A DNA stretch of 64,000 nt from Ceratotherium simum simum (taxonomy: Eukaryota; Chordata; Mammalia; Perissodactyla; Rhinocerotidae): contig NW_004454178.1 in NCBI RefSeq assembly GCF_000283155.1, positions 28,679,622 through 28,743,621 of the forward strand, given 5' to 3'. Below are positions 11,490 through 23,700 of the stretch, in pieces. Each line of letters opens with the position of its first letter. The first letter of the stretch is position 1. Below the pieces are notes generated by a model that made no database searches, was not told the DNA's origin, and saw nothing but the letters and a program-made list of their open reading frames with translations. The position numbers were made by a program, and so were the translations under genes.

Positions 11490-11700
11490 GACATGGGACT
11501 ATATTTTCTCCAATGTTAGCTCATCCCATCCCCACAGCAACCCTGTGAGGTTTATTACTGTTATTATTATTATTATTATTATTACCACCACCACCATCCT
11601 CATCATTTTCCAGATGTTTAACATGAGGGAGCATGAAGTCGTGTCCTTCCTAGAGTCATCCAGCTGGTAGAGCTAGGATTTGCATTCGATCTCTAGTCAA
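11490..11700 (-). mobile_element. MIR SINE, minus strand, with embedded microsatellite
   Basis: CCACAGCAACCCTGTGAGG (about 11532-11550) and the later GAGTCATCCAGCTGGTAGAG (about 11653) match the MIR consensus in reverse orientation. Between them a TTA/CCA microsatellite has expanded. Confidence 0.65.
11561..11597. repeat. Microsatellite (TTA)8 followed by (CCA)n
   Basis: Eight TTA units at 11561-11584 are followed directly by about four CCA units. They sit inside a MIR at the position where MIR carries short ATT-rich sequence. Confidence 0.9.
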
Positions 11701-13785
11701 CTATTTATCTTTGTGAAAATCATTATTTTTTGTATATCAGAAGTTCAGGCAGATTACAAGGAAGGTCACAGTCCGCACACACCTCTCCGAGCAGAGGTGG
11801 GGCACACGGTTTGCTTCTTTCCCAGTTACCCTCCCTGGAGCCCTAGAGTAAGTGCCCCATGATCATGCTTTATGGTCTGAGAACCAGCAAAGCTCCATGA
11901 GACTCGTACAGTGGACACCAGGCAATCGCTGCTGACGATCAACAAGCCTGTCTTGCAGCATAAATAAAACAGGATTCAAAGTAAAGAAAAAATATTTTAG
12001 TTTGCTTAATGCATGGAGGACATAGGCTACAGAGGAACAAAATACAGTTGGAAAGTGGATTTGGTAAATCGCCGCAGATGTCCTTGACAAGCAGCCCTGG
12101 GTGTTGACCTTGCTTTCTTGTCATTAATCAGCCCCCCTGCTGGGATCACGATGTGTGGTGGCCTTGGTCCTTCAATCACAAAACCTCAGCTCTTTTGAAA
12201 ATTCCGGCTTGATGATCCACAGTGTTCACTCTACAAAACAAAACTGTTTCTTGAGCCTTTCAACCAAAACATTCTGCATTTAACTTGTGTGTTAATATTT
12301 TGGTGGAAAGTGTTTTCATTTTGAACGTGTATTGTGGCATGAATCTCTGAGTATCTTAGGGGACAGATATTAGACCGACCATGAATTTGGGTTCAGAAGC
12401 TCCCCCAACCCTAAGGGAGGTGTAACCACACATGGACGAGGGTCAGGTTATCAGTGGTGGTGCACACGCTGGGGGCACAGACATGGAATCTGACCATCTG
12501 TGAGCGACTGCTGGCTACCACACTGTACGGCGATAGTCCATGATCTCACATTAGCAGAGCCAAAATTCATAAATGTGAGCATATTATAACGTGTGCTAGC
12601 AAAAGTTCTAAAACATGTAACTTTTCTGTGAATACGTAGCCATTCATTGTATGGTACCTGTCAAAAAGAAGAGAGAGAGAGATTTTCAAATCTTGCTCTT
12701 CATTTCTCAAAGAAAGCTACATTGCATACAAAAAATACAAATTCATGTTCTTCCCTGGATTCTTAACATGTAACATTTTCATACTCAAATAGGTGTGTCA
12801 GCAAGACAAATCAGTAATTTTCTATGAAATTACTGCTTAAAAGTCTAATTGCCCTTTTCATGCATGCTCTGTAAATTTGTTCACAGGTGCAGTGCATGTG
12901 TAGTGTTTTAATTTACTCACTGTGAAAACGTCCCCACAACGATGGCATTTGAGATGTTTTCAACATGAATCTTGAACAGATGTCTGTATTATTCTAATGA
13001 GGATCAGAGAGCCATCTATAGAAGAAGCCAAAAATTAAAAATGTCTGTTATGAAAGCACATTTGCTGGTGAATCGTTGTGTGGAAAAAGTGTGATTTGTA
13101 AACACTAACTCTTCTGGACTCTGAGAAATATGTAGATCAAATTTTGCTTAGCTGCAGACATAACACAGCAAATAATCTAACTGTTGACTTCTTCACATAA
13201 AAATGCCTGCCTGTGTGTGTGTGAGCGTCTGTGTGTGTCTGTGTGCAAGTGCGTGTGTGAGCAGGCGTGCAGCTTCATGTAAAGACTGTGGATGGATACA
13301 AACCTGTCAGGCTCACGGATGACATCTCTTACACATCCTGGTAAGTGGGCTTTCCTTTAAATGTTGATTTCAACTCAACACTGCTCTGCTGCCCAGGATA
13401 CACAGTGCCTTGCTCTTGCCTAAACAGAGAAAATTAAATCAAGAAGGATGGGAGAAATTCCAAACCTAGTGACACTTGAGGGGAGAAGGAACAAACCATG
13501 GTAACTTGAGGACTTGGTTCTTTGACCATATGCTTTCAGTCTGAAGACAAAGGTAAACAAACCTTGAGGGCTTCTGAGTTGCGTTGATTTTCATAGATAG
13601 ATGGATATACCAACCCTGAAACTACTGTGTGAGGTTTGTGGTACTGTGCAAATAAGGAAATGTAGCAAATTTGTGGGAGCCAATTTCCATATATAATGAG
13701 AGAGACACAAGCGTGGAAGGGTGGGTGTTTTAAGCTACTAATTTTTGTCGCCCTTTGTTACCTAGCAATAGATAACTGACACATA
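11701..13785. other. AT-rich, mostly single-copy-looking sequence
   Basis: No gene and no clear transposon is recognised over about 2 kb. The composition is AT-rich and non-repetitive apart from a short GA run (about 12671-12683) and a TG-rich tract (13211-13259). Such stretches may contain conserved noncoding elements, but this cannot be judged from one sequence. Confidence 0.45.
13211..13259. repeat. Imperfect TG-rich microsatellite
   Basis: Interrupted TG dinucleotides with GAGCG, CTG and CAAG interruptions. Confidence 0.8.
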
Positions 13786-15040
13786 TCTTAGAGAGACAGG
13801 CCAACAATTAATAGGCTTTTCATAAAAATAGTGACTAGTTTAATGATATAATAGAAGTAAAAATATTGCAATAACAACAAACAAAATAATATATTTGGGA
13901 ATAAATTTAACAAGAAATGTGCAAAAATTACTGGAGGGAAACTTTAAGTGGAACAAAATAGAATATCTAGAGAGAACCCCCAGCTCATTCTGGAATTTGT
14001 ACACGGCAGTTGTGCCTATGAAACTGCTGAGAACATGTGGACTCCTTGATAAATGGTTTCACGACAACTTGGTAGCCATTTTTCGAAAAGATTAAATTAG
14101 TTTCACACATCACGTACATAAAAGTAAACTCTAAATCCATAAGGGACCTAACCATAAAACTATGGCCACGCACATGATTGAGGAAAACGTGGTGTGTTTC
14201 TGTATTACTTGAGTGTAGAGAAAGGCTTTTCTTACTGTGACCAAGCCTAGATGCAAAAATGAAAAGACTAAACAAGTCAGTGCCACAAGAATATTTTAAA
14301 TGGAAAACAATCGAAACAAAAGAAAAAATGATGATATGGGAGAAAGTGTTGGCAATGAAAATCAAATATAAAGAGGTTATTTATGAGTGCACGAAGAATA
14401 ATTTCAAATTAAGAAAGAGAGTTCATAGAAAAATGGAATAAAGGCCCACACAGAGAATTGCCCCCAAAAGATACACGAATGTATTTGAAAATGGTGAGGT
14501 CTTCACCTTTACTCATCATAACAATGCAGATCAAAGATGCACTGTGATGCCAGTCCTCCCCTATTGGATTGGCAAGCACGTGGGAGCTCAGCTACTCACC
14601 CCATCCCTGGGGCTGTGGGGAAGATCATTCTCCTGCGATGCTGGTGACATCTGAAGCCAGGACAAGCCTAGCAGAGGAGAACTGGAAATATCTACCAAAA
14701 CTACACGTGCATTTATCTTTTGACCCTGCCACTCAACTTCTATACATTTCACCCTGATGTTACTACCTCCAAAAAATGACCCCCCAAAAAACTATGGATA
14801 ATGTTATTCATCACTACATTTTTTATAATAAGAAAATTGTAGAAACTACCCAAATGCCTACTGAGGAGAGATTAGTGAATGAGCTAGGGTGTCTCCACTC
14901 AGTGTAGCACAAAGCTGTGAAAAAGAATGGGGGACATCTTCATGATTTCCATTTAAGTTAAACAGTAAGGTGCGCTAGAGTTAATGGTATCAACACCATT
15001 TCGTGACAAAAACACTCAACAAACTGGGGACAGAAGGGAT
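13786..15040 (+). mobile_element. Old LINE-1 fragment, plus strand
   Basis: Diverged L1 ORF2 sequence is recognisable through phrases such as TTGATAAATGGTTT, AACTCTAAATCCATAAG-like text near 14130, GGAAATATCTACCAAAAC (about 14685) and ATGCCTACTGAGGAGAGA (about 14853). The order agrees with late ORF2 followed by the 3' region. Many stops and indels show it is ancient. Edges are approximate. Confidence 0.7.
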
Positions 15041-15059
15041 GTATATTCAGAGTCGTAGG

Positions 15060-15780
15060 TCATCTCACAAGTTTCTTACTCAGGGAAGGTTGCCTTTGCG
15101 GTGGGAAGTCCAGCAGAAATGTCCTAAACCAGGCAAGCAACCTGACTCGCACCAACATGGGTCAATCTGACGTTGTGTTCCTTCTGATGAGTCAGCAGGA
15201 AGGTAGCCCTGTGGTATTTCTGCCAAAAATATTGAATCTGAATCTAAACATCTGGAAACATTCAGAAAAATGTGAACAATGAGGTATGCTGCATAACAAC
15301 AACCTGGGTTCTTCAAAAACACCAGCGTCATGCAGACAAGGCAGGAGATGCTGTGGATAATTAGACGAGGTTGAAGAGACATGGGAACTAAATGTAGATT
15401 TTATTGGGTCCTGGGTAGGACAAATAGCGCATCTTCAAAGAACACCAATGAGATGGCTTGGGAAATTTGAATATCAACTATTTATTGGATAACAGCAGTG
15501 TCATAAGTGTTAAATTTCTTGAGCAAGATTATGATATTATGGGAATAAAGGAGCATGTTCTTGCTTAGGAAATACATGCTGCAGGTTTTAGGGGTGATGT
15601 GTGGGGTGTCTGCAACTTATATTCAAATGGTTTCCCAAATACAACCACACACACACACATACTCTTAGGCGAACGTGGGTAAATTTTAACCACCAGCTAC
15701 TAGAGGGTGGGTGCTGTATTGGTCTTTCAAATTTTCCATAAGATTGAAAATTTTAAAAATAAAAAACTCGAGAGAAAGAC
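15060..15780 (+). mobile_element. Interspersed repeat of unassigned family
   Basis: The segment from about 15440 looks like a dispersed mammalian repeat with phrases around TTATGATATTATGGG, GTCTGCAACTTATATTCAAA and a terminal A-rich AATTTTAAAAATAAAAAAC. A short (CA)n lies at about 15644-15658. I recognise the text as repetitive but cannot name the family with confidence. The part 15060-15440 may be a separate unit. Confidence 0.4.
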
Positions 15781-16998
15781 AGGTTGCATGAGTCAGGGAT
15801 TGGAACCCGTTTTTGATTCTACAAGGCAAACTTGTTTCTCAGGAGGTGCTTGCTCCACTGTTTAATAGCACCAATGCAGCCCGTAGGATGGGGCACGCCA
15901 TCTGGTGCCACCCCCAACACATGTGGTCATGGAGGTAAGATAATCAGCTAATCCAGAGGTTTAACATTGTCCACTGTCCCTGCCTGTAAATGGAGGCGAC
16001 TGTAAACAAACCTGAGGCTCCTGGAATCCTTCCCAGGGCCAAGCATCGCTGCACACGAAGAGCTGGCTTCATGCAGATGGCTACGTCACCAAGCCCCATA
16101 CAATCCCACAACAGGACGGCTGGTGTGAATCTGTGTATGAATAAAGAGATCAAATAATTTATCTTCCCAACAGGACACTTGTGGGTGTGAATGGGGTGAC
16201 ATTAGTAAGTAATCTGGGACAGCAGATGCAACTAGGACTCTCCCAGACAAACCTGGACATGGGTCACCATATTGAATGGGACAACTCAGATCAAGGGTAA
16301 ATGTGAGAGGTGAGTGGAAACTATTCTCTCGTATTTATTTTCAACAAGTGCATACTTTTTGGCAATCAGAGTAGGCTACAACTGAAATGGAAAATGCAGG
16401 TATAAAACAAAAATTATTAATAATCTATGTCAGTTGATATAGTAGAAATTTATTGTTACAGAATCCTCGTGCTAAGAAATCCTCTTTCATAACACTTTTT
16501 AAATATCAGAAGAAAGACATGCAGGATTCTTCTCTCTTTGAAACAAAAGCAAACTCCAACTGACTTAATTATTTTATTTCAACCAGAAAGTGAAAGCAAT
16601 TCACTCTGTAATATTACTCTTTTTTCTTCATTTCTTCTTCTTTTACTTCATTTTCCCCAAACTAGATCTGCCACACTGAGCTCCAGTCCCTGAAAAGGCA
16701 ATTCATTTACTAATTTAATTCTGATTTGCAGTAAAAACAAATTAATTATCTCAGTGTCTACTGTTGAAACTAATAAGTAATCTATCCAATAATCTTGTTC
16801 CTATTTGCAATAGAAAATTAATTGAACTTCCTTCTAAAATTCCACATTAATTTTAATATCTTCATTCCAATTTATAAGCATATTAATCATCAAAGTTTTG
16901 TTCCAAAAGCTTTACACAGAGAGAAAGATAGATGTATTCAGGAATTTGAACAGGATGCAAAATAGCAGGTCAATGTCCACTTAACTGATTACATTCTT
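15781..16998. other. AT-rich unassigned sequence
   Basis: No gene recognised. 16320-16920 is strongly AT-rich with several TTAATT and TAATTA motifs. Confidence 0.5.
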
Positions 16999-17267
16999 CC
17001 ATCATCACCATCATCATCAGCAGCAGCACCATCACCTCATCATCATCAGCACCACCATCATCACTACCATCATCACCACCACCACCACCATCATCATCAC
17101 CACCATCATCACCACCATCATCATCACCATCATCATCACCATCACCATCATCACCATCATCATCATCACTAGCATCACCACTGTCATCATCATCATCATC
17201 ACCACCATCATCAGCACCATCACCATCATCACCATCATCATCATCTTCATTGTCATCATTATCACCA
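16999..17267. repeat. CAT/CAC trinucleotide tract (ATG/GTG on minus strand)
   Basis: About 270 bp of CAT units interrupted by CAC and a few CAG units. On the minus strand the reading frame is almost entirely Met and Val codons, which makes a 77-residue frame that is an artefact of the repeat. Such tracts usually vary in length. Confidence 0.95.
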
Positions 17268-17334
17268 GTACCTACCTTTCAGTTCTAATATCTTAGGTTG
17301 GGTGTGGGGGCAGGGCAATGAATGTAATTTTGTA

Positions 17335-17500
17335 TAAGAACAAAGGACTCGCATATAAACCATATAAAGAATTTCTACAAATCACTTAAAGAAAATGACA
17401 ATCTAGCAACAAGGACAAAAGACTTCAACAGGGACTCTGCAATGGAGGACTCCAAACAGTCAATAAATACAGGTAAAGATGCTCTGCCTCTTTAGTCATA
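17335..17500 (+). mobile_element. Old LINE-1 3' end, first part
   Basis: Text such as CATATAAAGAATTTCTACAA and GATGCTCTGCCTCTTTAGTC corresponds to late ORF2 of an old L1. The match breaks off at about 17500 and resumes at about 18005. Confidence 0.7.
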
Positions 17501-18004
17501 CATCCACTAGGCATGGGTGTCAGTTCTCCATGGTCTCCCTTGTTTCTGCACAAGAAGAGGCACTACTGTCTTTTCCCAGACTATCTTTATAAGCTTGCTT
17601 CATACTGAGCTGCCTTGGATCATGGACTCAGTGTCCATCAGAACAAAGGGAAGGCTTGTTTAATGCCCAGTGTGGTAAAGAGAGTCTCTCCCCTGGGAGC
17701 AAAGGGAAAGCAGCGTGCTGCCCATTATAGAAGATTTGGTTTCCTTAACTCAGGATTACCTTCCTGTAATGTAACCCAATGTGCATCAGGTGTCACCTGC
17801 CTTCTTCTTGTCTCCCTGTGGGAGCCAGACTCAGGGTCGAGAAATTTCTGATATTCTGGCCACTGCTACTGCTGTTAGCAATGGACTATCCTTTGTCTCT
17901 GACTCAGGACTCTTATGTCTTCTAGGAACATCCACGAATATGTGCAGGCTAAGTTAGCTTGTGAGTAGGGTGAAAACTCAGACTCCTCTCAGTTTTTGAC
18001 ACCA
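17501..18004. other. Unassigned ~500-bp block interrupting an L1
   Basis: This block separates two consecutive parts of one L1. It has a different character: balanced composition, no L1 phrases, and no A-tail or obvious terminal repeats. It could be an LTR fragment or other insertion accompanied by loss of some L1 sequence, because about 60 bp of expected L1 text between the two parts is missing. No family is recognised. Confidence 0.5.
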
Positions 18005-18600
18005 AGATGACTGGAACAAATATGACAGACAATTCCAAGTGTTGGCAAGGATGTGGGACTACTGGAGCTCTCACTCGCTGCTGGGGGAGTGTGCAGAGGT
18101 GCATCCAGTTGTATCTGCTGAAGAAGACCTGCACACACCCTCCGAGTCAGCAGTTCCCCTCCTCAAAGTGTACACCCAGCAGAGGGCATGTCTGTGTCCA
18201 CTGAAATGCACAGATGAGGGTGTTCACAGCAACACTTGTCAGAGCAGCACCGACCTGGAAACAAACGTCCATCAACAGTAACGTGGATAAAAGCTCACAG
18301 TGTGCACGATGGAACACTATACACCAACGAGGATGAACAAAGGCAGCCAACATGGTGGCGGAGTCTCATAGACAGCATTGACTGAAAGAAGCCAGACAAA
18401 AGCCTACGTAATGAAGGTGCTGGGTTAGACGCCAGAACAGTGGTTTCCCATGTGGGGGAGCCAAGGGGGGACGTGAGGATGCAGCTGGGGTGCAGTTCTG
18501 CTCTGAGTCCTGGTCACATGGCATGCTCATTTGGTGAAAAATCGTAACCCTGAGCACTTGTGAGTTGGGCACATTTCTGTAGAAAGTATAAAATATAAAA
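18005..18600 (+). mobile_element. Old LINE-1 3' end, second part
   Basis: CAAGTGTTGGCAAGGATGTG (about 18036), GTCCATCAACAGTAACGTGG (about 18268) and GAACACTATACACCAACGAG (about 18312) follow the order of an L1 ORF2 C-terminus and 3' UTR. The 3' end fades near 18600 in AAAGTATAAAATATAAAA. Together with 17335-17500 it is one ancient element. Confidence 0.75.
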
Positions 18601-20299
18601 TTTGCATTAGAACTACTTTCAAGTACATAATAGACGTTTAGTGATCGATTTATAGGAGCATTTAAGGTGTGACCACGTCTGGGGGATTGGTGCTCATTGC
18701 AGTGATGGGAAGCGCTGTGAAAAGAATGACTTTTGGAATAGGTAAGATGAGATAGTTGTGGCCTTGAAGAGCCCACAGGACATCTGGGTGGAGACGCTCA
18801 TGGGAGCTGACCCAGCGGCTTCAGGTCTGGGAGAACTGACTCAGGATGGGAAATGGAGACTTGGACTCATTACAGGAAAGGCTGCCTGAAATTTTTGCCT
18901 ACATATTTTACATATGTATACATACGTTTGTCATTTATTTACTTTACTTCACAGAGGATTTGATGTAGCCTAAAAGTATGAAGAACAAGATCCAAACCCT
19001 TCATACAAGCAGGTAGCATAGATAGGGCAGAAGGGCAGGCTTAGTTGAAATGGCAGACAGTTGGTGGGAGGACTGTGGACGCACAGCTTGTCTACTGAGG
19101 GGGGAGGAGAAGACACAGCACACGGTCAGAGAAATGAGAGAATACCGGAGGATGCCACGCGCTGGACCAGGAGAGGAGGAATTCCGATGCCCAGTGTGCC
19201 GGGTGCCAGGGAGGACTCCACAGACTTCTCCCCTTGAATCCTGTTATCTTTTTCTGATGACCTTCCCCAATGGCCTGTGCAGAAGTCTGTGCTGGTTGCT
19301 GGCTGTCGCTCAATGGCGCCAGTAGCTCGTGGAAGTATCAGATGAGGAGGAGGGAAGTGAGCTGGGCAGTCTGCAGTTTAGGCTACAATCTCGTCCGGGA
19401 GAGTCTCTTACCAAATCCACCCTTTTCCTCATCCTGGGAGCAGATGTCCCTGCAATATTTTGCCCTAAAGAGATCAGTGCCTCTCTCAACAGATTGTCGA
19501 GTCCTGGCCCTCTGTGGTCCTCCTGCCTCTTCCTCCAGCCTCACCTCCTTGGTCCCTGTAGAAAGGGGAAAGGTCTGAGAGACTTGGACTGCAGTTTCTG
19601 CACGGCTTCTCCTTTGGCTCCAGCCCTGCCCGTCTGTGTTTCCAGGTGGGCCCAGAGAAGCAGCGGGTGCTCTGCTGGCTGCCTTTCTGCTCAGAGTGAA
19701 CAGGCATTTGAGCCTGTGTTCATAGTAGAATCTAGCAGAGAGCTTTCTTTGTTTTATCATCTCAAGCACACTCTTCATTTTTACAGAAGGAACCAGCCAT
19801 CGCAAAGCCCCCGGGGTGGTGGGTGCTGGTGTGGACTGACCACGCGGCGGCTCTGGATGCGGGGAGTTCTGGCTGCACGTTGAGTGGAAGGAGCCTTCAG
19901 AGGGTTTCAGCGGAGAAATGCCAGGATCTGACTCACATTTAACCAGATCCCTCTGGCAGTTGTTTTAAAAATAGCTCAAGGCTGATCAAGATGAGAACAG
20001 AGGTAGGGTCAGAAAAGACTTTCAGGGATTGGCCAGATGTGGTGCCTGGACCAGTAAGGGAGATGCGGCAGCGGGAAGCAGTGGGACTGTGGCTGCGTGT
20101 AGAGGCTGGAGGTGACAGGAGTGGATGCTGGACGTGACAGGGAGAGAAAAAGCAGGGTTCTGGTCTGGGCAAACGGAGGGGAGGACTTGCTGTGTCCTAA
20201 GATGGAGAAGAATGTGGGGTGAGCACGTTGAAGGGGCTGTAGAAAGCTCAGTGTCAGAAACACTGAGTCTGAAATGGCTGTTAGACACGTGAGAACATC
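18601..20299. other. Unassigned intergenic sequence
   Basis: No gene recognised. Open frames of up to about 185 codons occur around 19330-19880 but have no recognisable domain. 19980-20280 is purine-rich and may be an eroded repeat. Confidence 0.45.
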
Positions 20300-20722
20300 A
20301 GCCTCAGGTGTCCACTTGGCCAGGCCATCTTCCCCAGGGACTCAATCAAACACCAGCCTAGGTGTTGTAGACGTGGTTCACGTCTATGATTAGCTGATGG
20401 TGAGTGAAGGAGATCACCCTCCATGAGGGGGTGGGCCTCGTACAATCAGCTGAAGGCCTTAAGAAGAAAAGCTAGGTTCCTGGAGAAGAAATTCTACCTC
20501 AGCCACAACATGGAAACCCAGCTTGAGCTTCCAGTCTGGGGACTTGCCCTGTGGATTTCAGACGTGCAGCCCCCACAATCATGCGAGCCAATTCCTTCAA
20601 ATAAATTATATATATATGTGTGATAGATAAATATCATGTATAAGATACCAGTTCCTATGATAAACCTTGCATATACACAGGCTACTGGTTCTGTTTCTCT
20701 GGAGAACCCTGACTCACACAGC
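20300..20722 (+). mobile_element. LTR-like repeat (family A, copy 1)
   Basis: The sequence starts near GTGTCCACTTGGCCAGGC, contains CTCAATCAAACACCAGCC and GGTGGGCCTCGTACAATCAG, then AATAAATTATATATATATG, and ends with TTCTCTGGAGAACCCTGACT at about 20695-20714. The end is shared with 62900-63365 in the same orientation. The AATAAA signal close to the 3' end and the layout suggest a solitary LTR. I do not assign the subfamily. Confidence 0.6.
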
Positions 20723-23700
20723 GCACAAGTGGAAAAGTTGAGTAAATGAAAGAACATGCCTGGAACTCTGGGGAGAGGCCAGTCTGGACAAAGCCGTGTG
20801 GAGGTGTCAGCAAACTGATTGTCTTTACAGTCATGGGCCTGGACGGGGTCCCAGGGAGGGATGCACTGAGAGGGACCCTGTAGGGTAAGGGGTCAGGGAG
20901 ACACAGAGGCCGAGAAGTTTCCATGAAGGTTTCGGGGCGGGGAGGGGATTGCGGTGCCCAAGGCCACGCAGAGGAGAAGCGAGCACGGCGTGGGAACAGC
21001 TGCAGGCGGACCCGCGGGTCCCGGAAGGAGCCTGTGGGGTGACCTGGGGAAGAGGCCATCTGGTTGGAGGGGTCCAGGGAATGAGCTGGGAGTGCTGAGG
21101 GGTCATTTGTGTGGAGCTGTGTTGTAAGGGAAGAAGAGGAAAGGGCAGGTGTCCGGAGGGGAGACTGAGGTTGGAGTGTTGCTGTTCTACCTGTTTAAGA
21201 TGAGAGAGAGAAGGGAGGCCGGATGCCAACAGGAAGGGTCCCTGTGGAGGGAAATCTGAAGATGTGGGGTGTCCTCGGGTAGTGGGGGTGGGGCCTCGGG
21301 CCAGCGCTGGCCTGGACTTTGCTGGGAGAGTGGACGGCCTGTCGTGGCCACAGGCTAGAGGCAGGTGGGGTGGGCTGGAGCGTGGAGGGCTGATGTGCAG
21401 TGGGGCCAGGACTTCGGATAGTCCCAAGTTCTCAGGACGCAGGTGCTGGTGCCAAAGCTGTGAGCGGGCCCCCGGCCAGCGCAGTCCCTCAATAGGGCTG
21501 GACCTCCTCCTGGGTCCTGGTTAGCTCCTGGCCTCAAAGCACCCTGGACACGGATGTCCAGACCCAGCACCAGCGTGGATGCTGGGCCTCAGCCAAGCGC
21601 CCATGGTCTCTGCGAACTGTCTGCTGCCCACGGTGGCTTAGTCCCTCTTGGTCTGGGGTTCAGTGTGGGATGTGTCTGTCACAGAGCCTGGTCCCCGTCA
21701 CCACATGGCCTGTGTGACTTCTGAGTAAGAATCTTGTTGTAACTTGGAGATGGCGAGTCGCCCCACTCATCGGGGCCTCAGGCATCGGCATCACCATGGG
21801 CTCCGTTTCAGCGACAGCTGTCAACACAACCAGAACACGCTGGCCTCCAAGATGGCCCGCGGAGTCACTCCAGTGGGATGCCTTCTGGAATTTTCTGCAG
21901 TGTGTTCTCAGGCAGGAGTTTGTTCTGTGGGTGCTGCTCTCTGCTCGGCCCTGATTTCACCTTCCAGAGCTTAGTCGCCGACCTCCTCCAATGATGGGAT
22001 CCTTCTGGGTCGGGAACGTGAGAGGAGCTTCAGTTCTTGTTGCTGGGAGGAAAGGATTTTGGGGGGTAATCACCTTGTATCAGCACCAGCACGTCAGACT
22101 TCTACTGTTTACTCCACGGCTGCCTTGTGGTCCACCCAGATAATGGAGAATTCCCCTTTGTGCGAATCGACACAAAAGGATACACTTTAGAGTACTCACC
22201 TGTGATGACAGAAATAGATGATAAATGGTGACGTGTATTCGTGTGAGAGAGAAGGAGGGAGGGAGAGGCATCAGGGCCCAGCCCTCCCGTCATGGCACTT
22301 GGAGGTGTGGAGATCAGGATGAGGATGATCCGGGAGGTAATGGCCTCCCAACCCAGGTGCCTGTGAGCCTCAGTGGCTGGAGGATGGAGGGCAGAGACAC
22401 CTTGGCTCACCTGCAGCTGGCTTTCAGGCCACCAGTTGGCAAGTTCTAGCTGAACCCCAAGAAGACAGAATACTGTGTACAGCCAGGGGTCTGTGGGGTG
22501 GTGCCAGCTGTCTGTGGATTCTCTCTCCATTTTTATATCATTCTGCAGTTCAGGCAGAAGGAAATGTTAGTTACTTGTGAGTCCAGAATACATCCTGCAA
22601 GGTGTAATAATGTTCTTCAAGATTTCATAAGGTGTTTAAAGCTGGTCTCATCAGAACAGAGATTCAGAGACGTGGTTGTAAGAGCATTGTTCTAAAGATC
22701 AAAGAAATCTACTCAATTACAAAACACAGAAATATGTCACAAAACTACACTGTCCATCAATTCTAACTAATAAAGACAATTCTCCACTCTTAGAGTCATA
22801 CTTAATAAAATAATCCCTTATGGAAAATAATTATCAGGCCAACAAAAGTTTCCCATTTGAAGACTTATTTCTACAATCTAAGAAGAAAGTAGATGACACA
22901 GAACACACCACTGCTCACACGACCCAGAACACCCTTCCATTCCTGTGTTGATTCACATGGCAACATCAGACCACAACCCTGATTCACATTCTCCCCACAT
23001 ACGTAAGTGCTCTTAGCCACAAGTTATTTCTCTCACACAGTCTACTTTCAAATGAGGCAGAGCCGTCCTCACGACCATGGCATCTAACTTAGCAGTCAAG
23101 CTAATCCCAGTAACACCAGGAACAATGTGGAGACGCAGTCACAATTCTGAAACCCCATGTGGCACTGAAACACATCAGATGCAGAGCTGCCTGGAGCTGT
23201 GATTCTGGATTTCAGGAAGGTCTTTATCTTGTGAAATTGATTTCAAGGTTGGACATAAGCTGTCTTGGAAATGAAGGGTTTCAAGTAGTGAAAATCTTTC
23301 TGTAAAGGATAATTGACACATTGCTTTGTTAAAGGATATTAGAACATGTTCAGATGATCATAAATTGAAGCTTCTTAAATGGCCTGAAATGCTGAATTAA
23401 TTAAGGCAAGCTGCGTTTTGTGCAATATGTCAAAATTATTAGGAAGAGCAGCTAACATTGGCCAAAATAATTTACTTAACTAGAGGAGAAAATGGCCTAA
23501 GGTGTCAGACTCTTTCCCCAGTGAAGTGACAAAGGAAGAGAAGGGACAAGCTCTGGATGTTATGTATGGTGGGGCAGAGACGGGGATCGGGGATCAGGGG
23601 AGAATCACTGAGCAGTCAGGAGAAAATGGATCAAGTGTGAGACTTGCTGAGAGTGATGGAACAGGGAACAGGCTGCATCAGCATCCTCTGCTCTGTTTTT

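Noticed and set aside
17032..17265. Minus-strand frame made almost wholly of Met and Val
   Set aside because: It is the translation of the CAT/CAC trinucleotide tract.
19329..19883. Plus-strand frame of 184 codons
   Set aside because: It has no domain or codon signal, and overlaps several other frames of similar length on both strands.
20831..21427. Minus-strand frame of 198 codons, proline- and serine-rich
   Set aside because: It lies in G-rich plus-strand DNA where stops are rare on the complement, opens at a TTG and has no recognisable domain.
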